Below, one piece after another: positions 47,273 through 56,899 of a DNA stretch of 64,000 bases (positions within the stretch are counted from its first letter, which is position 1; every line of letters starts with the position of its first letter). The translations under genes and the position numbers were made by a program. The notes under the pieces are model-generated. The model was not told where the DNA came from, did not search any database, and saw only the letters and a program-made list of their open reading frames with translations. The stretch is from an uncultured Lachnospiraceae bacterium (GTDB taxonomy: Bacteria; Bacillota; Clostridia; Lachnospirales; Lachnospiraceae), in assembly GCA_946557105.1 (NCBI GenBank), contig CAMNSZ010000006.1:119400-183399 (forward strand), read 5' to 3'.

Positions 47273-47911
47273 ATGAAAGAAGCAGTGAAAATTTTATACG
47301 GAACAGGTAATCCGGCGAAGCTTGAATCTATGAGGAGACGGCTGCAGTCGTTGAATATTGAGGTTATAGGTTTGAATGACGTAGGAAAGGCAATACCTGA
47401 TATTGCGGAGGACGGAGCTACTCCTCTTGAAAACGCTGAAAAGAAGGCGCTGGGTTATTATGAGGCGTTTGGGATACCGGTATTTTCCTGTGATTCGGGC
47501 TTATACATAGAAGGTATTCCTGATGAGAAGCAGCCGGGAGTGCATGTGAGGAACGTGGGAGGAAAGTGTCTTACGGATGATGAAATGATAGAATATTACG
47601 CCGCTTTAGCTGCCGAGTACGGAGACTTGACCGCAAGGTATTGGAATGCAATTTGTCTGGTGGCGGACAGGGAGCATGTTTATAAGGCAATGGAGGAGAG
47701 CATGGCGAGCGTTCCCTTTATTATTACGAATAAGCCCCATAAGCTGAGAAAAAAGGGATTTCCTTTGGACAGTCTCTCCATTGATATAAAGACAGGCAAA
47801 TATTTTTATGATTTGGAGGAAGAGGAAAAGACACACGGAGCAGTAAGAGATGGATTTCTGGAATTTTTTAGGAAAATCCTTCCGTTTCCCGCAGAGGTAA
47901 ATATACAATAA
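47273..47911 (+). CDS. Ham1/RdgB-like non-canonical purine NTP pyrophosphatase
   Basis: 212 residues; ATG at 47273 after AAGGAG. The Ham1 signature ILYGTGNPAKLESMRRRL, EDGATPLENAEKKALGYY, FSCDSGLYIEGI and the late KPHKLRKKGFPLDS are recognisable but diverged from RdgB of this size. The family hydrolyses ITP, dITP and XTP to monophosphates. Its stop (47911) touches the next gene's start, so it is in an operon with the MATE gene. Confidence 0.78.
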   Translation: MKEAVKILYGTGNPAKLESMRRRLQSLNIEVIGLNDVGKAIPDIAEDGATPLENAEKKALGYYEAFGIPVFSCDSGLYIEGIPDEKQPGVHVRNVGGKCLTDDEMIEYYAALAAEYGDLTARYWNAICLVADREHVYKAMEESMASVPFIITNKPHKLRKKGFPLDSLSIDIKTGKYFYDLEEEEKTHGAVRDGFLEFFRKILPFPAEVNIQ

Positions 47912-49204
47912 ATGAATGTTACAAAGCAATTTATAAAATATGTGTCGCAAAATATATTTGGGATGCTGGGGATTTCCTGTTATATTATAGCGGATACCTT
48001 TTTTATAGCGAAGGCGGCTGGGGCAAAGGGCATTACGGTGCTGAATCTGGCGCTGCCTGTGTACAACCTGATTTTTGCCATCGGTTCTATGATTGGAGTG
48101 GGAGCGGCTACAAGATTTGCCATTTTGAGGGCACAGAAGGAGGAGCAGGCGGAGCATTTTTTCTCTAATGCGGTCTTTAGTGTGTGCCTGATTAGCATTG
48201 TATTTATTATGGCGGGCGCGCTTGTGCCGGATAAGATTCTGGCCGTTATGGGCGCGGATGAGGAAATTATGCGGCTGGGGGAGGAGTATACCCGTATCTT
48301 TTTGTTGTTTACTCCCTTTTTTATGTTGAATTATATTGTCAGCGCTTTTGTGCGAAACGATAATGCGCCCGCCCTCGCCATGATGGGAACGGTTGCGGGA
48401 AGCCTGTCCAATATTGTGTTGGATTATCTTTTTATGTTTCCCATGGGCATGGGGCTGGCGGGAGCGGCGCTTGCAACGGCGGCGTCGCCTGTTATCAGTA
48501 TGTTGATTTGCGGGAGTCATTTTTTTGCCAAGAAAAATACGGTGCGATTTTTGCTGCGAAAGCCGTCCTTCGTACTTTTAAAGCAGTCCTGTAAGCTGGG
48601 AGTTCCGGCGTTTATCGGGGAAATGTCCTCGGGGGTGACAACGACGGTATTTAATTATCTGATTTTGGGAATTGCCGGAAATATAGGGGTTGCCGCCTAC
48701 GGTGTGGTGGCAAATTTCTCGTTGATAGCAACGGCTGTTTTCAACGGTGTGGCACAGGGCTCCCAGCCTCTTGTGAGCAGGTATTACGGAAAGGGAGACA
48801 AGCCCTCGGCGGGGAAGCTGCTGCGTCTTGGTCTGGGTACTGCCCTTGTGATTGCGGTTTTGACTTATGCCGTGGTATTTTTGTTTACGGACAGACTGGT
48901 ATCGCTGTTTAACAGCGAGAATTCGCAGGCGCTTGCCGTATATGCATGGGAGGGCATGAGACTTTACTTTGCAGGCTTTGTCTTTGCGGGCTTTAATATT
49001 GTGGGAGCAGGTTTTTTGAGCGCTACGGAGCATTCCAAAAGCGCGTTTGCAACCTCCGTTATGAGAGGGGTGGCGGCGATTGTGGGATGTTCCTTCTTGC
49101 TTTCTTATCTCTTGGGCTTTCGGGGAGTATGGCTTTCCTTCGTGACGGCGGAGGCAGTCACGGCGGTGGTCACGGGATGGGCTCTGAAGCGGGCGGTTTA
49201 CTGA
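47912..49204 (+). CDS. MATE-family multidrug/metabolite exporter 1
   Basis: 430 residues with about 12 hydrophobic segments in two halves. FGMLGISCYIIADTFFIAKA and GVPAFIGEMSSGVTTTVFN mark the start of each half; AGAALATAASPVISMLI is typical. It would export cations or drugs using an ion gradient. The start follows the Ham1-like stop directly. Confidence 0.9.
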   Translation: MNVTKQFIKYVSQNIFGMLGISCYIIADTFFIAKAAGAKGITVLNLALPVYNLIFAIGSMIGVGAATRFAILRAQKEEQAEHFFSNAVFSVCLISIVFIMAGALVPDKILAVMGADEEIMRLGEEYTRIFLLFTPFFMLNYIVSAFVRNDNAPALAMMGTVAGSLSNIVLDYLFMFPMGMGLAGAALATAASPVISMLICGSHFFAKKNTVRFLLRKPSFVLLKQSCKLGVPAFIGEMSSGVTTTVFNYLILGIAGNIGVAAYGVVANFSLIATAVFNGVAQGSQPLVSRYYGKGDKPSAGKLLRLGLGTALVIAVLTYAVVFLFTDRLVSLFNSENSQALAVYAWEGMRLYFAGFVFAGFNIVGAGFLSATEHSKSAFATSVMRGVAAIVGCSFLLSYLLGFRGVWLSFVTAEAVTAVVTGWALKRAVY

Positions 49205-49312
49205 AAAAGTGTTATGAGCCGGAGCGCGTAACGCATGAGATTGGGTTATGGGCTGAAATGTGCGGTTTGGAAGTGATTTTATGACGTTTGTAAAGGCGGA
49301 AGGAGTACGCCT

Positions 49313-50632
49313 ATGAAAAAGGATTTGACGCAAGGCAATGTGACAAGAACCATGCTGTTGTTTGCGGGTCCTATGATATTGGGAAATCTGCTGCAGCAGT
49401 TTTACAATATTGCCGATACCTTGATTGTAGGGCGCTTTCTGGGTCCGGACGCATTGGCGGCGGTGGGAAGCGCTTATACATTGATGACATTTTTGAATTC
49501 CATATTGATTGGCTTGTGTATGGGCAGCGGAGCTCTGTTCTCTTATTATTTTGGCAGGGGCGACAGGGAGAGCATGAAATCCGGTATGAGGATTTCCTTT
49601 CTTTTCATTGGAGGCCTGTCCGTACTTATAAGCGTGGCGGCAATTATTTTCCTGCGGCAGATACTGGAGCTTTTACAGGTGCCGGATAAGGTTTTTGAAC
49701 CTATGGGGGAATATGTGCTGATTATATTACTCGGTATCTTTTTTGTATTTTTGTACAATTATTTTGCATTTGCGCTGCGGGCGGTGGGAAATTCCGTTAC
49801 GCCCTTATACTTTCTTGGCGGAACGGCTATATTGAATATAGCGCTGGATTTGTTGTTTGTGCCTGTTTTGGGCTGGGGCATTGGAGGAGCGGCGACGGCA
49901 ACCGTGGCGGCGCAGGCGGTCTCGGGAGTGGGGATAGCTGTTTATACATGGATTAGGGAGCCGGAGTTAAGATTTTTTGGGGGAGTATCTACAGGAAAGC
50001 GGGGGGCGGTGGCGGAGGTGCTTCGCTTTTCCTTTGCCGCCTCGATACAGCAGTCTGTGATGAATTTCGGAATACTGATGATTCAGGGGCTGGTAAACAG
50101 CTTCGGCGAAGGGGTCATGGCGGCGTTTGCGGCGGCGGTAAAAATAGATTCCTTTGCTTATATGCCGGCGCAGGAATTCGGTAATGCTTTTTCTCTGTTT
50201 ATCTCCCAGAATTTCGGCGCGGAGAAAAAGGACAGGGTACATAAGGGGATTCGGAGCGCCGTGAAGGTTTCTATGATTTTTTGTATTCTCGTGTCGGCGC
50301 TGGTATTTGTGTTTGCAAGGTATTTTATGATGATTTTTGTGAAACCAAAGGAGACGGAGATTATCCGTATAGGCGCAGAGTATCTCAGAGTGGAGGGCGC
50401 TTTTTACTGCGGAATCGGGCTATTGTTTTTGCTATATGGATATTACAGAGGGATTAACAGACCGGAGATGTCGCTGGCGCTTACGGTAATATCGTTGGGA
50501 ACGAGAGTTCTTTTGGCGTATTTGCTGGCGCCTGTTCCCGCGGTGGGGGTGCGGGGCGTCTGGTGGGCAATCCCCATAGGCTGGCTTCTTGCCGATGTGA
50601 CGGGAGTATTATATTGGAAGAAAAAAACGTAG
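49313..50632 (+). CDS. MATE-family multidrug/metabolite exporter 2
   Basis: 439 residues, about 12 membrane segments; ATG after AAGGAG. It starts TRTMLLFAGPMILGNLLQQF and has YNIADTLIVGRFLGPDALAAVG and GGAATATVAAQAVSGVG. It is closer to the DinF/NorM-like branch common in clostridia and clearly different in sequence from exporter 1, so the pair is not a recent duplicate. The next gene starts about 20 bases on. Confidence 0.93.
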   Translation: MKKDLTQGNVTRTMLLFAGPMILGNLLQQFYNIADTLIVGRFLGPDALAAVGSAYTLMTFLNSILIGLCMGSGALFSYYFGRGDRESMKSGMRISFLFIGGLSVLISVAAIIFLRQILELLQVPDKVFEPMGEYVLIILLGIFFVFLYNYFAFALRAVGNSVTPLYFLGGTAILNIALDLLFVPVLGWGIGGAATATVAAQAVSGVGIAVYTWIREPELRFFGGVSTGKRGAVAEVLRFSFAASIQQSVMNFGILMIQGLVNSFGEGVMAAFAAAVKIDSFAYMPAQEFGNAFSLFISQNFGAEKKDRVHKGIRSAVKVSMIFCILVSALVFVFARYFMMIFVKPKETEIIRIGAEYLRVEGAFYCGIGLLFLLYGYYRGINRPEMSLALTVISLGTRVLLAYLLAPVPAVGVRGVWWAIPIGWLLADVTGVLYWKKKT

Positions 50633-50654
50633 AAGAAAGAGGGCTGTGAAGGTT

Positions 50655-53159
50655 ATGGATTTACATGCAATTTTGGAGCGGGTGGATACCTTGTATGAGG
50701 AAAATAGAGGGCCCGAGGCGGAGCAGGTGATGCAGGAGGGGATAGCGCAGGCGGTCAAGGAGCAGGATGACGCATGCCTTTTGCAGCTGCTCAACGAGCT
50801 GATGGGCTATTACCGGGAGACAAGTCAGGTGGAGAATTCCTATCGGATTGCCAAACAGGCTATTTCGTTGGCGGAGAGAATGGGGCTTATGGATTCCGTT
50901 CCCTATGCCACCACTCTGTTAAATGCAGCCAACGCCTATAGGGCGGGCGGAAGGCTTGAGGATTCGCTTGCGTTATATCTGCAGGTTCGCAAGGTGTACG
51001 ACAAAGCTCTGTCCAAGGATAATATGCTGATAGCCAGCTTTGAGAACAATTTAAGTCTTTTGTATCAGGAGATGGGAGATTTTGCAAGGGCGAAGGAGGC
51101 GCTTTTGAAGGCGCTGCCTATTGTGGAGGCAAAGGAAGCCGATTTTGAGGTGGCAGTCACCTATACCAATCTTGCGGGTACCTGTATGCAGCTTGGGGAA
51201 GAGGAGGAGGCGCACGGCTATGCGCTAAAGGCAATCAAGGGCTTCGAGGCGCTGCAGGTGGCGGACACCCATTACTGCGCGGCATTATCCGCGTTGGGAA
51301 CCTATTATCAGAGTAAGGGGCAGTATGAGCAGGGAGGTAAGGTGCTTGAAAGAGCGCTTGCCATTATGGAGCAGAACCCTGCGAGGACGGATTATTACTA
51401 TCGCCTGAAGGAAAGGCTGGAGGCGTGCAGGCGCGCGCAGAAATCAAAGGAAGCAAAGCCGGCAGGAAGCGAAGAAGAGCAGGCAGAAGCAAAAACAGTA
51501 GGAAACGAGAAAACGCAGCAGGCAGCAAAAGCGTCAGGAAACGAAGGGGCGCAGGCTCTAAAAGAGGGAGTGGGCTTAGGCTTGAGCAGGCGCTATTTCG
51601 AGGCATGGGGAAGACCCATGCTTGAGCGGCAGTTTTCGGATTATTCGGGTAAAATTGCAGCGGGTCTTGCGGGAGAGGGTTCGGACTGCTTTGGTTATGA
51701 CGACGAGCTTTCGGCAGATCACGATTACGGGCCGGATTTTTGTCTGTGGGTGACGGAGGAAACCTATGAAGAAATAGGAGAGGCATTGGAGAAGGCATAT
51801 GCCAAGCTGCCGGAGGAGTTTGAGGGCTATAAGCGCACGGTGACGGAGCAGGGCAAGGGAAGACGGGGCGTTGTGCGGATTCCCGATTTCTATAGAAGAT
51901 TCCTGAAGACGGATAAGTGGGAGGAAATAAACTGGCGGCAGGTAGAGGACAGCGCTTTGGCAGCAGCCGTAAACGGCCAGATTTTTTGCGACGGGGAGGG
52001 TGTTTTCACGGCAATGCGGGAGAAGCTGAAGGAGGGCTATCCCCTGCAGGTGCGTTTTCTGAAAATAGCGGACGCCGCGGCGAGATTTTCTCAGGACGGG
52101 CAGTATAATTTTGAGAGAATGTACAGGCGGGGCGACATGCTGACGGCAGGACTTATGTTGGCAGACTGTATTAAGGAGGCTATGAGGCTGCAGCATTATA
52201 TAGAGGGAACATATCCGCCCCACGACAAATGGTTTCATCGCAGTATGCTTGAGACGGAGGGCGGAAGGACGCTGAGCGTTTTGCTAAGAAAGCTGAATCA
52301 GACCGCAGGTGAAGATATGCGGTCTTACAGGGAAGAAACGCAGGCTTGTGGAGAAGGCTTATCTGCCGTTTTGTGTCAAATGCCGTCAGGGCAGGAGGCT
52401 TCCTGCGAGAGGACGATTTCCGTCGTGGAAGAGACGGCTGCCTTTTTGATAAAGGAGCTTTATGAGAAGGGCTTTATAAGCGACACGGATAATTATTTGG
52501 GCGCCCATGCCAAGGAGTTGGTTTACAAGGCTTCCATAGCGGGGAAGAGCCGCGAGGAGCTTGCCTTGGAGATAGCCAAGCTGGAGTTTGAGGCGTTTGA
52601 CAAGGTTCGCAATGCGGGCGGGCGCGCCGAGTGCCAGAATGACTGGACTACCTTTTCCATTATGCGAAGGAGCCAGTATTTGACATGGAATCACACTATG
52701 CTCTTGCAATATCTGTATGATTTTTCGAGAGAATATTACAGGGGGCATAATTTAATAGAAGAAAAATACGGGCGCATGATGGAGAGTACGGCGCCGGAGG
52801 AATATGAAAAAATGAAAAAGTATTTTCCGGAGCTCTCCGAGGAAAAGAAAGCAATCATTGAGCAGATTGTGCATATGCAGGTGGCGTGGATGGAGGAGTT
52901 TGCCGCGGAATATCCCTGTCTGGCGGACAACGCAAGAAGCGTGCACAGCTATGACGATAATCTGTACAACACCTCCTATGAAACTTATCTGCGGGGAGAA
53001 ATCAGCACTTACTCCGACAAGATGCTGGAGTTTTACGGCAGGTATGTGGTGGATTATGCAAGGGCAAATAAAAATCTTGCTTATGATATTATGGAGAACA
53101 GCGCGCGCATGTACGGCTATAAGGATTTGGAGGCAGCTGAAAAATTTTTGAAAAGATAG
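50655..53159 (+). CDS. TPR - DUF4037 - DUF4125 fusion protein
   Basis: About 834 residues (ATG 50655; a GTG at 50646 is also possible). Residues about 1-260 are TPR repeats (NNLSLLYQEMGDFARAKEAL, YTNLAGTCMQLGEEEEAHGY). A low-complexity linker rich in K/A/E with repeated GNE follows. Residues about 310-600 fit DUF4037, a nucleotidyltransferase-like domain: GSDCFGYDDELSADHDYGPD keeps the G-S...D-x-D style acidic site. The last 200 fit DUF4125 (QNDWTTFSIMRRSQYLTWN, LIEEKYGRMMESTAPEEYE). Function is unknown; the fold suggests transfer of a nucleotide group. Confidence 0.75.
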   Translation: MDLHAILERVDTLYEENRGPEAEQVMQEGIAQAVKEQDDACLLQLLNELMGYYRETSQVENSYRIAKQAISLAERMGLMDSVPYATTLLNAANAYRAGGRLEDSLALYLQVRKVYDKALSKDNMLIASFENNLSLLYQEMGDFARAKEALLKALPIVEAKEADFEVAVTYTNLAGTCMQLGEEEEAHGYALKAIKGFEALQVADTHYCAALSALGTYYQSKGQYEQGGKVLERALAIMEQNPARTDYYYRLKERLEACRRAQKSKEAKPAGSEEEQAEAKTVGNEKTQQAAKASGNEGAQALKEGVGLGLSRRYFEAWGRPMLERQFSDYSGKIAAGLAGEGSDCFGYDDELSADHDYGPDFCLWVTEETYEEIGEALEKAYAKLPEEFEGYKRTVTEQGKGRRGVVRIPDFYRRFLKTDKWEEINWRQVEDSALAAAVNGQIFCDGEGVFTAMREKLKEGYPLQVRFLKIADAAARFSQDGQYNFERMYRRGDMLTAGLMLADCIKEAMRLQHYIEGTYPPHDKWFHRSMLETEGGRTLSVLLRKLNQTAGEDMRSYREETQACGEGLSAVLCQMPSGQEASCERTISVVEETAAFLIKELYEKGFISDTDNYLGAHAKELVYKASIAGKSREELALEIAKLEFEAFDKVRNAGGRAECQNDWTTFSIMRRSQYLTWNHTMLLQYLYDFSREYYRGHNLIEEKYGRMMESTAPEEYEKMKKYFPELSEEKKAIIEQIVHMQVAWMEEFAAEYPCLADNARSVHSYDDNLYNTSYETYLRGEISTYSDKMLEFYGRYVVDYARANKNLAYDIMENSARMYGYKDLEAAEKFLKR

Positions 53160-53263
53160 GCGGCGCTTTCCGTATATAAGCGGCTGTATATGGCATAATG
53201 CGGCGGAAAATGCATATTCTAACCTTGTACTGTAAATGTATCAGTAAAAAAGGAGAGTGTGCT

Positions 53264-53524
53264 ATGAATATAAACGGAACACCTGATGACGGGCTTGCCT
53301 TTACGCAGCTGCCGCTGGGTCTCGGAATGGCTCTGGCAATGAACGAGCCTGCCATGAGCAGGTATGCGGGTCTTACCGAGACGGAAAAGGAGCATTTGAT
53401 TCTCCGCTGCAAGGATGCTCGCTCCAAATCGGAAATGCAGAGAATTGTGGACTCTCTGGCAAAATACGGAGATGTGGACAGACTGCTTTCGGGAGATGAT
53501 ACGGGAAGAGACAGTATGTTTTAA
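53264..53524 (+). CDS. Small conserved-type hypothetical protein
   Basis: 86 residues; ATG at 53264 after AAGGAG. FTQLPLGLGMALAMNEPAMS is followed by the helix-rich TETEKEHLILRCKDARSKSE. It is soluble with no known domain. It lies between the DUF4037 gene and a convergent SDR gene. Confidence 0.6.
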   Translation: MNINGTPDDGLAFTQLPLGLGMALAMNEPAMSRYAGLTETEKEHLILRCKDARSKSEMQRIVDSLAKYGDVDRLLSGDDTGRDSMF

Positions 53525-53554
53525 GCAGGCGGACATTTATCGGGCGGAGGCTGA

Positions 53555-54289
53555 TTAACACCAGCCTCCGTCTATTGTTATGATTTGTCCGGTCATGTAA
53601 TCGGGAGCCATTGCCGTCTGAAGCACAAGAGCGGCGACTTCCTCCGGTCTGCCTATGCGGTCGGCGGGAATTTCAGACGCTAAAGCTTTCATATCTTCCG
53701 GGGAAAAGCAGGAATTCATGGCGGTGTCAATCACGCCGCAGGCAATAGCGTTTACCTGAATATTGCTGGGGGCAAGCTCCTTGGCAAGGGCTTTGGTAAA
53801 CGCGTTTACGCCGCCCTTGGAGGCGGAGTAGGCGACCTCCATGGAAGCGCCGGTGCTTCCCCACACGGAGGAAATGTTGATGATTTTGCCGGAACGCTTT
53901 TTCAGCATAAGAGGAATGGCGTATTTGCAGGTATAAAAGCAGGAGTCAAGGTTGGTGCTCATCACCAGACGCCATTCCTTTGCTGACATATCGGATAGAA
54001 GCCCTACATGGGAGATTCCTGCGTTATTTATCAGGATATCTAAATCGGCAATTTGCGAAAAAAGCCGCTCTACCTGCTTGGGGTCGCCCATATCCGTCGG
54101 TATGGCGTTGCATTCAATATGATAGGCGGCGGAGAGTGTCGCCGACAATTGCCGAAGCTTTGGGGCAGAGCCGTGACAGGTTAAAATCAGGCGGCAGCCG
54201 GCTTTGGCAAAGGCATAAGCCGTGGCCATGCCGATGCCCCGGGAAGCGCCCGTTATTAGAGCGGTTTTGGATGAAAGCTCGTCAAACAT
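53555..54289 (-). CDS. Short-chain dehydrogenase/reductase (FabG/YmfI-like)
   Basis: 244 residues; start after AAAAGGAG. NADP-binding TGASRGIGMA, the NNAG motif, catalytic Ser in NISSVWGS, and YSASK are all present. Closest types are 3-oxoacyl-ACP reductases and the YmfI-type reductase that acts in elongation factor P modification. No fatty-acid genes surround it, so fatty-acid synthesis is not specially supported. Confidence 0.85.
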   Translation of the reverse strand: MFDELSSKTALITGASRGIGMATAYAFAKAGCRLILTCHGSAPKLRQLSATLSAAYHIECNAIPTDMGDPKQVERLFSQIADLDILINNAGISHVGLLSDMSAKEWRLVMSTNLDSCFYTCKYAIPLMLKKRSGKIINISSVWGSTGASMEVAYSASKGGVNAFTKALAKELAPSNIQVNAIACGVIDTAMNSCFSPEDMKALASEIPADRIGRPEEVAALVLQTAMAPDYMTGQIITIDGGWC

Positions 54290-54525
54290 AACAAGATACT
54301 CCTTTTGAACGGTAAATTTATAAACAGTATATCATTGGACGCCTTGCTTTTCCACCCTAAAACTGTTACACTTTAATATACCCACGGCAGGATTATTTTT
54401 ATAATATAGTATAGAATAACAGTAGGAAATTTGGGGTTTGTGTGCGCGCTGTATCCGCAAACCTGTTACAGGAGCGGTCCTAAAGGGGCGGAGTATAAGA
54501 AGCAGCGCAGAAATGAGGGTATAAT

Positions 54526-55446
54526 ATGTACGATTTGATTATTATCGGTTCCGGTCCGGCCGGTCTTTCGGCGGCCGTCTACGGAAAGAGGGCGGGGCTG
54601 GACCTTTTGGTACTGGAGAAAAATCCCATGAGCGGAGGGCAGGTGCTTAACACCTACGAGGTGGATAATTATTTGGGCCTGCCCGGCTTTAACGGCTTTG
54701 ATATGGGTATGGAATTCAGGAAGCATGCGGATAAGCTGGGAGTTGTCTTTAAGGAGGCGCAGGCGCTTTCCATCATCGATAACGGCGCAAGCAAAACAGT
54801 GCGTACGAAAAAAGAAGATTTTGAGGCGAGAACCGTCATTCTTGCCACAGGGGCGGAGCATGCTCATTTAGGGGTACCGGGGGAGGAGGAGCTGTCCGGT
54901 ATGGGTGTTTCTTACTGTGCCACCTGTGATGGAGCGTTTTTCCGCAACAAAACCGTCGCCGTGGTGGGCGGAGGAGACGTGGCGTTGGAGGACGCCATTT
55001 ATCTTGCGCGCACTTGCGAGAAGGTTTATCTGATTCACAGGAGAGACGAACTGAGAGGCGCAGCAGTTTTACAGGAGGAGCTTAAGGCTCTCTCTAATGT
55101 GGAAATACTTTACAGTCATGTGGTGACTTGTATTCAGGGCGAGGATATGGTGGAGTCGGTGAAGATAAAAAATTTGAAAAACAATGAGGAGAGTACGCTT
55201 TTACTGTCTGGAGTATTTATCGCCGTGGGGATTCATCCTGACACAGGACTTCTGAAAGAGCTTACGGAGTGCGACGAGGGAGGCTACATTATAGCGGGAG
55301 AGGACTGCGCAACGCTTGTTCCGGGTATTTTTGCGGCAGGAGACATCCGTAAAAAGCCCCTGCGACAAATTGTGACGGCAGTTGCAGACGGCGCCAACGC
55401 AGCGGTCAGCGCGGGAAATTATTGCCGACTTTTGTATAATTCTTAA
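54526..55446 (+). CDS. trxB: Thioredoxin-reductase-like flavoprotein
   Basis: 306 residues. The FAD site IIGSGPAGLSAAVYGKRAGL is at the start, the redox pair is CATCDG near residue 135, the NAD(P) site VVGGGDVALEDAIYL near 150, and FAAGDIRKKPLRQIVTA closes the FAD site. Length and CxxC place it with TrxB. Partner thioredoxin is not in the window; a ferredoxin- or NAD-using variant is possible. Stand-alone gene. Confidence 0.9.
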   Translation: MYDLIIIGSGPAGLSAAVYGKRAGLDLLVLEKNPMSGGQVLNTYEVDNYLGLPGFNGFDMGMEFRKHADKLGVVFKEAQALSIIDNGASKTVRTKKEDFEARTVILATGAEHAHLGVPGEEELSGMGVSYCATCDGAFFRNKTVAVVGGGDVALEDAIYLARTCEKVYLIHRRDELRGAAVLQEELKALSNVEILYSHVVTCIQGEDMVESVKIKNLKNNEESTLLLSGVFIAVGIHPDTGLLKELTECDEGGYIIAGEDCATLVPGIFAAGDIRKKPLRQIVTAVADGANAAVSAGNYCRLLYNS

Positions 55447-55575
55447 GATTTCCGAAATATACATGAAAAAAATATTTACAAAAAATAAAGGAAAAAAATT
55501 GAAATTTTTTTGTGTATTGCTGCAAAACGCCATAAATACTGGGGTTTCCCGGTAGCCTCCAAATTATTCCCATAG

Positions 55576-55604
55576 TTGACAAATAGTTAAGAAGGTGTTA
55601 TCTT
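55576..55604 (+). promoter_or_regulatory. Sigma-A promoter of the NlpC/P60 gene
   Basis: TTGACA (55576-55581), 17 bases, TATCTT (55599-55604). Upstream, 55447-55575 is AT-rich and then holds a short GC hairpin-like patch (GGGGTTTCCC). Confidence 0.65.
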
Positions 55605-55668
55605 TATAAGTGAAATTTAACAAATTTGTAACAAATGTTTCATGGAGATAAGACTTTAGGAGGCTATT

Positions 55669-56835
55669 ATGTTCCGGAAGACAGCAAAAATTACAGTCTG
55701 TGCTTTGACGGCAGCCCTTTCCTTTCAGGCATTGGGAATAACGGCGGACGCGGCTTCGGTGTTACCCAGCGGCGGCGTTGATCTGACCATTGCAAAGGGA
55801 GTTAAGCTTGAGAATATAGCAAACGACAATTCGATTAAGTTTGAGACGATTATAGAGAATGTGCCTATGGCGGAGCAGGAGCCTGCCCAGCCCACGGAGG
55901 AGGATATTTTCCGCAATCTGGTTATAGCGCAGGTCAACGATTATGTAAATGTACGAAGCATGCCCGGTGAGGACGGAGAGATAATCGGAAAGCTTTATGA
56001 CGATTCCGTAGGAACCTTTCTTGCGGAGGAGAACGGCTGGTACCAGATTCAGTCGGGCTCCGTAACAGGCTATGTAAAGGCGGAGTATTGTGTTACCGGT
56101 GAGGCGGCGATAGAACTTGCCAAGCAGGTGGGCACAAGAATTGCAAAGGTTAATACCACAACCCTAAAGGTGCGCACGGAGCCCGGATTGGAGGCGTCCG
56201 TACTGGGTCTGGTTCCCATTGACGACGAGCTGGTGGTTTCCGACGAGACGGAAGGCTGGGTAAAGGTCGACGTGGAGGAGGGTATCGGCTGGGTGTCCAC
56301 CGATTACGTGGATCTCCATACAGAGTTTGTTCAGGCGGAATCAAAGGAAGAGGAAGAAAAGCGGCTTGCCAAGGAAGCTGAGGAGAGACGTAAGGCGAGA
56401 GAAGCGGCGGCAGCCAAGGCTGCAAAGCAGCAAAGCGCAGCAAACAATTCCACACAGCAGACGGCTCCCGTTACTGTTGAAGGCGGAAGTGAGATGGGCG
56501 CTGCTGTAGCTGAATATGCACTGCAGTTTGTGGGGAATCCTTATGTATATGGAGGAACAAGTCTTACGGAAGGGGCCGATTGTTCGGGATTTGTAATGAG
56601 CGTATATGCTAATTTCGGCGTCAGCCTGCCTCATTCTTCATCGGCGGACCGTAAGCAGGGTTCTGCTGTAGACGGTTTAAGCAATGCGCAGCCCGGCGAC
56701 TTAATCTGCTATTCGGGTCATGTAGCGCTATATATCGGCAACGGTCAGATAGTGCATGCGTCCACGAGCAAGACCGGTATTATCGTATCGAAGGCAGACT
56801 ATAAGAAAATTTTGGCAATAAGGAGAATTTTCTAG
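55669..56835 (+). CDS. Secreted SH3 - NlpC/P60 peptidoglycan hydrolase
   Basis: 388 residues; start after GGAGG. A signal peptide (ALTAALSFQALGITADAAS) leads. Two bacterial SH3 domains follow (YVNVRSMPGEDGEIIGKLY; LKVRTEPGLEASVLGLV), then a Lys/Glu/Ala coiled linker (about 225-265), and a C-terminal NlpC/P60 domain with Cys in EGADCSGFVMSVY, His in YSGHVALYIG and a final HAS. It cleaves peptide stems of the cell wall, probably D-Glu-diaminopimelate links. It ends before a strong terminator. Confidence 0.95.
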   Translation: MFRKTAKITVCALTAALSFQALGITADAASVLPSGGVDLTIAKGVKLENIANDNSIKFETIIENVPMAEQEPAQPTEEDIFRNLVIAQVNDYVNVRSMPGEDGEIIGKLYDDSVGTFLAEENGWYQIQSGSVTGYVKAEYCVTGEAAIELAKQVGTRIAKVNTTTLKVRTEPGLEASVLGLVPIDDELVVSDETEGWVKVDVEEGIGWVSTDYVDLHTEFVQAESKEEEEKRLAKEAEERRKAREAAAAKAAKQQSAANNSTQQTAPVTVEGGSEMGAAVAEYALQFVGNPYVYGGTSLTEGADCSGFVMSVYANFGVSLPHSSSADRKQGSAVDGLSNAQPGDLICYSGHVALYIGNGQIVHASTSKTGIIVSKADYKKILAIRRIF

Positions 56836-56861
56836 TTATCCTGAACAAGTCAATTATAATA

Positions 56862-56899
56862 AAAACTGTCATACTTTTTATTGAAGGTATGGCAGTTTT
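56862..56899 (+). terminator. Terminator of the NlpC/P60 gene
   Basis: AAAACTGTCATAC pairs with GTATGGCAGTTTT (one G-U) and T continues to 56902. Confidence 0.9.

Noticed and set aside
49087..49284. A 65-codon ORF overlapping the end of MATE exporter 1
   Set aside because: It lies in another frame of a clear coding region, and its first part is low-complexity; only the tail past 49204 is free. No ribosome site.
55447..55575. A c-di-AMP (ydaO-type) riboswitch before the NlpC/P60 gene
   Set aside because: Such riboswitches often precede wall hydrolases, but the only structured patch here is upstream of the promoter and too short.
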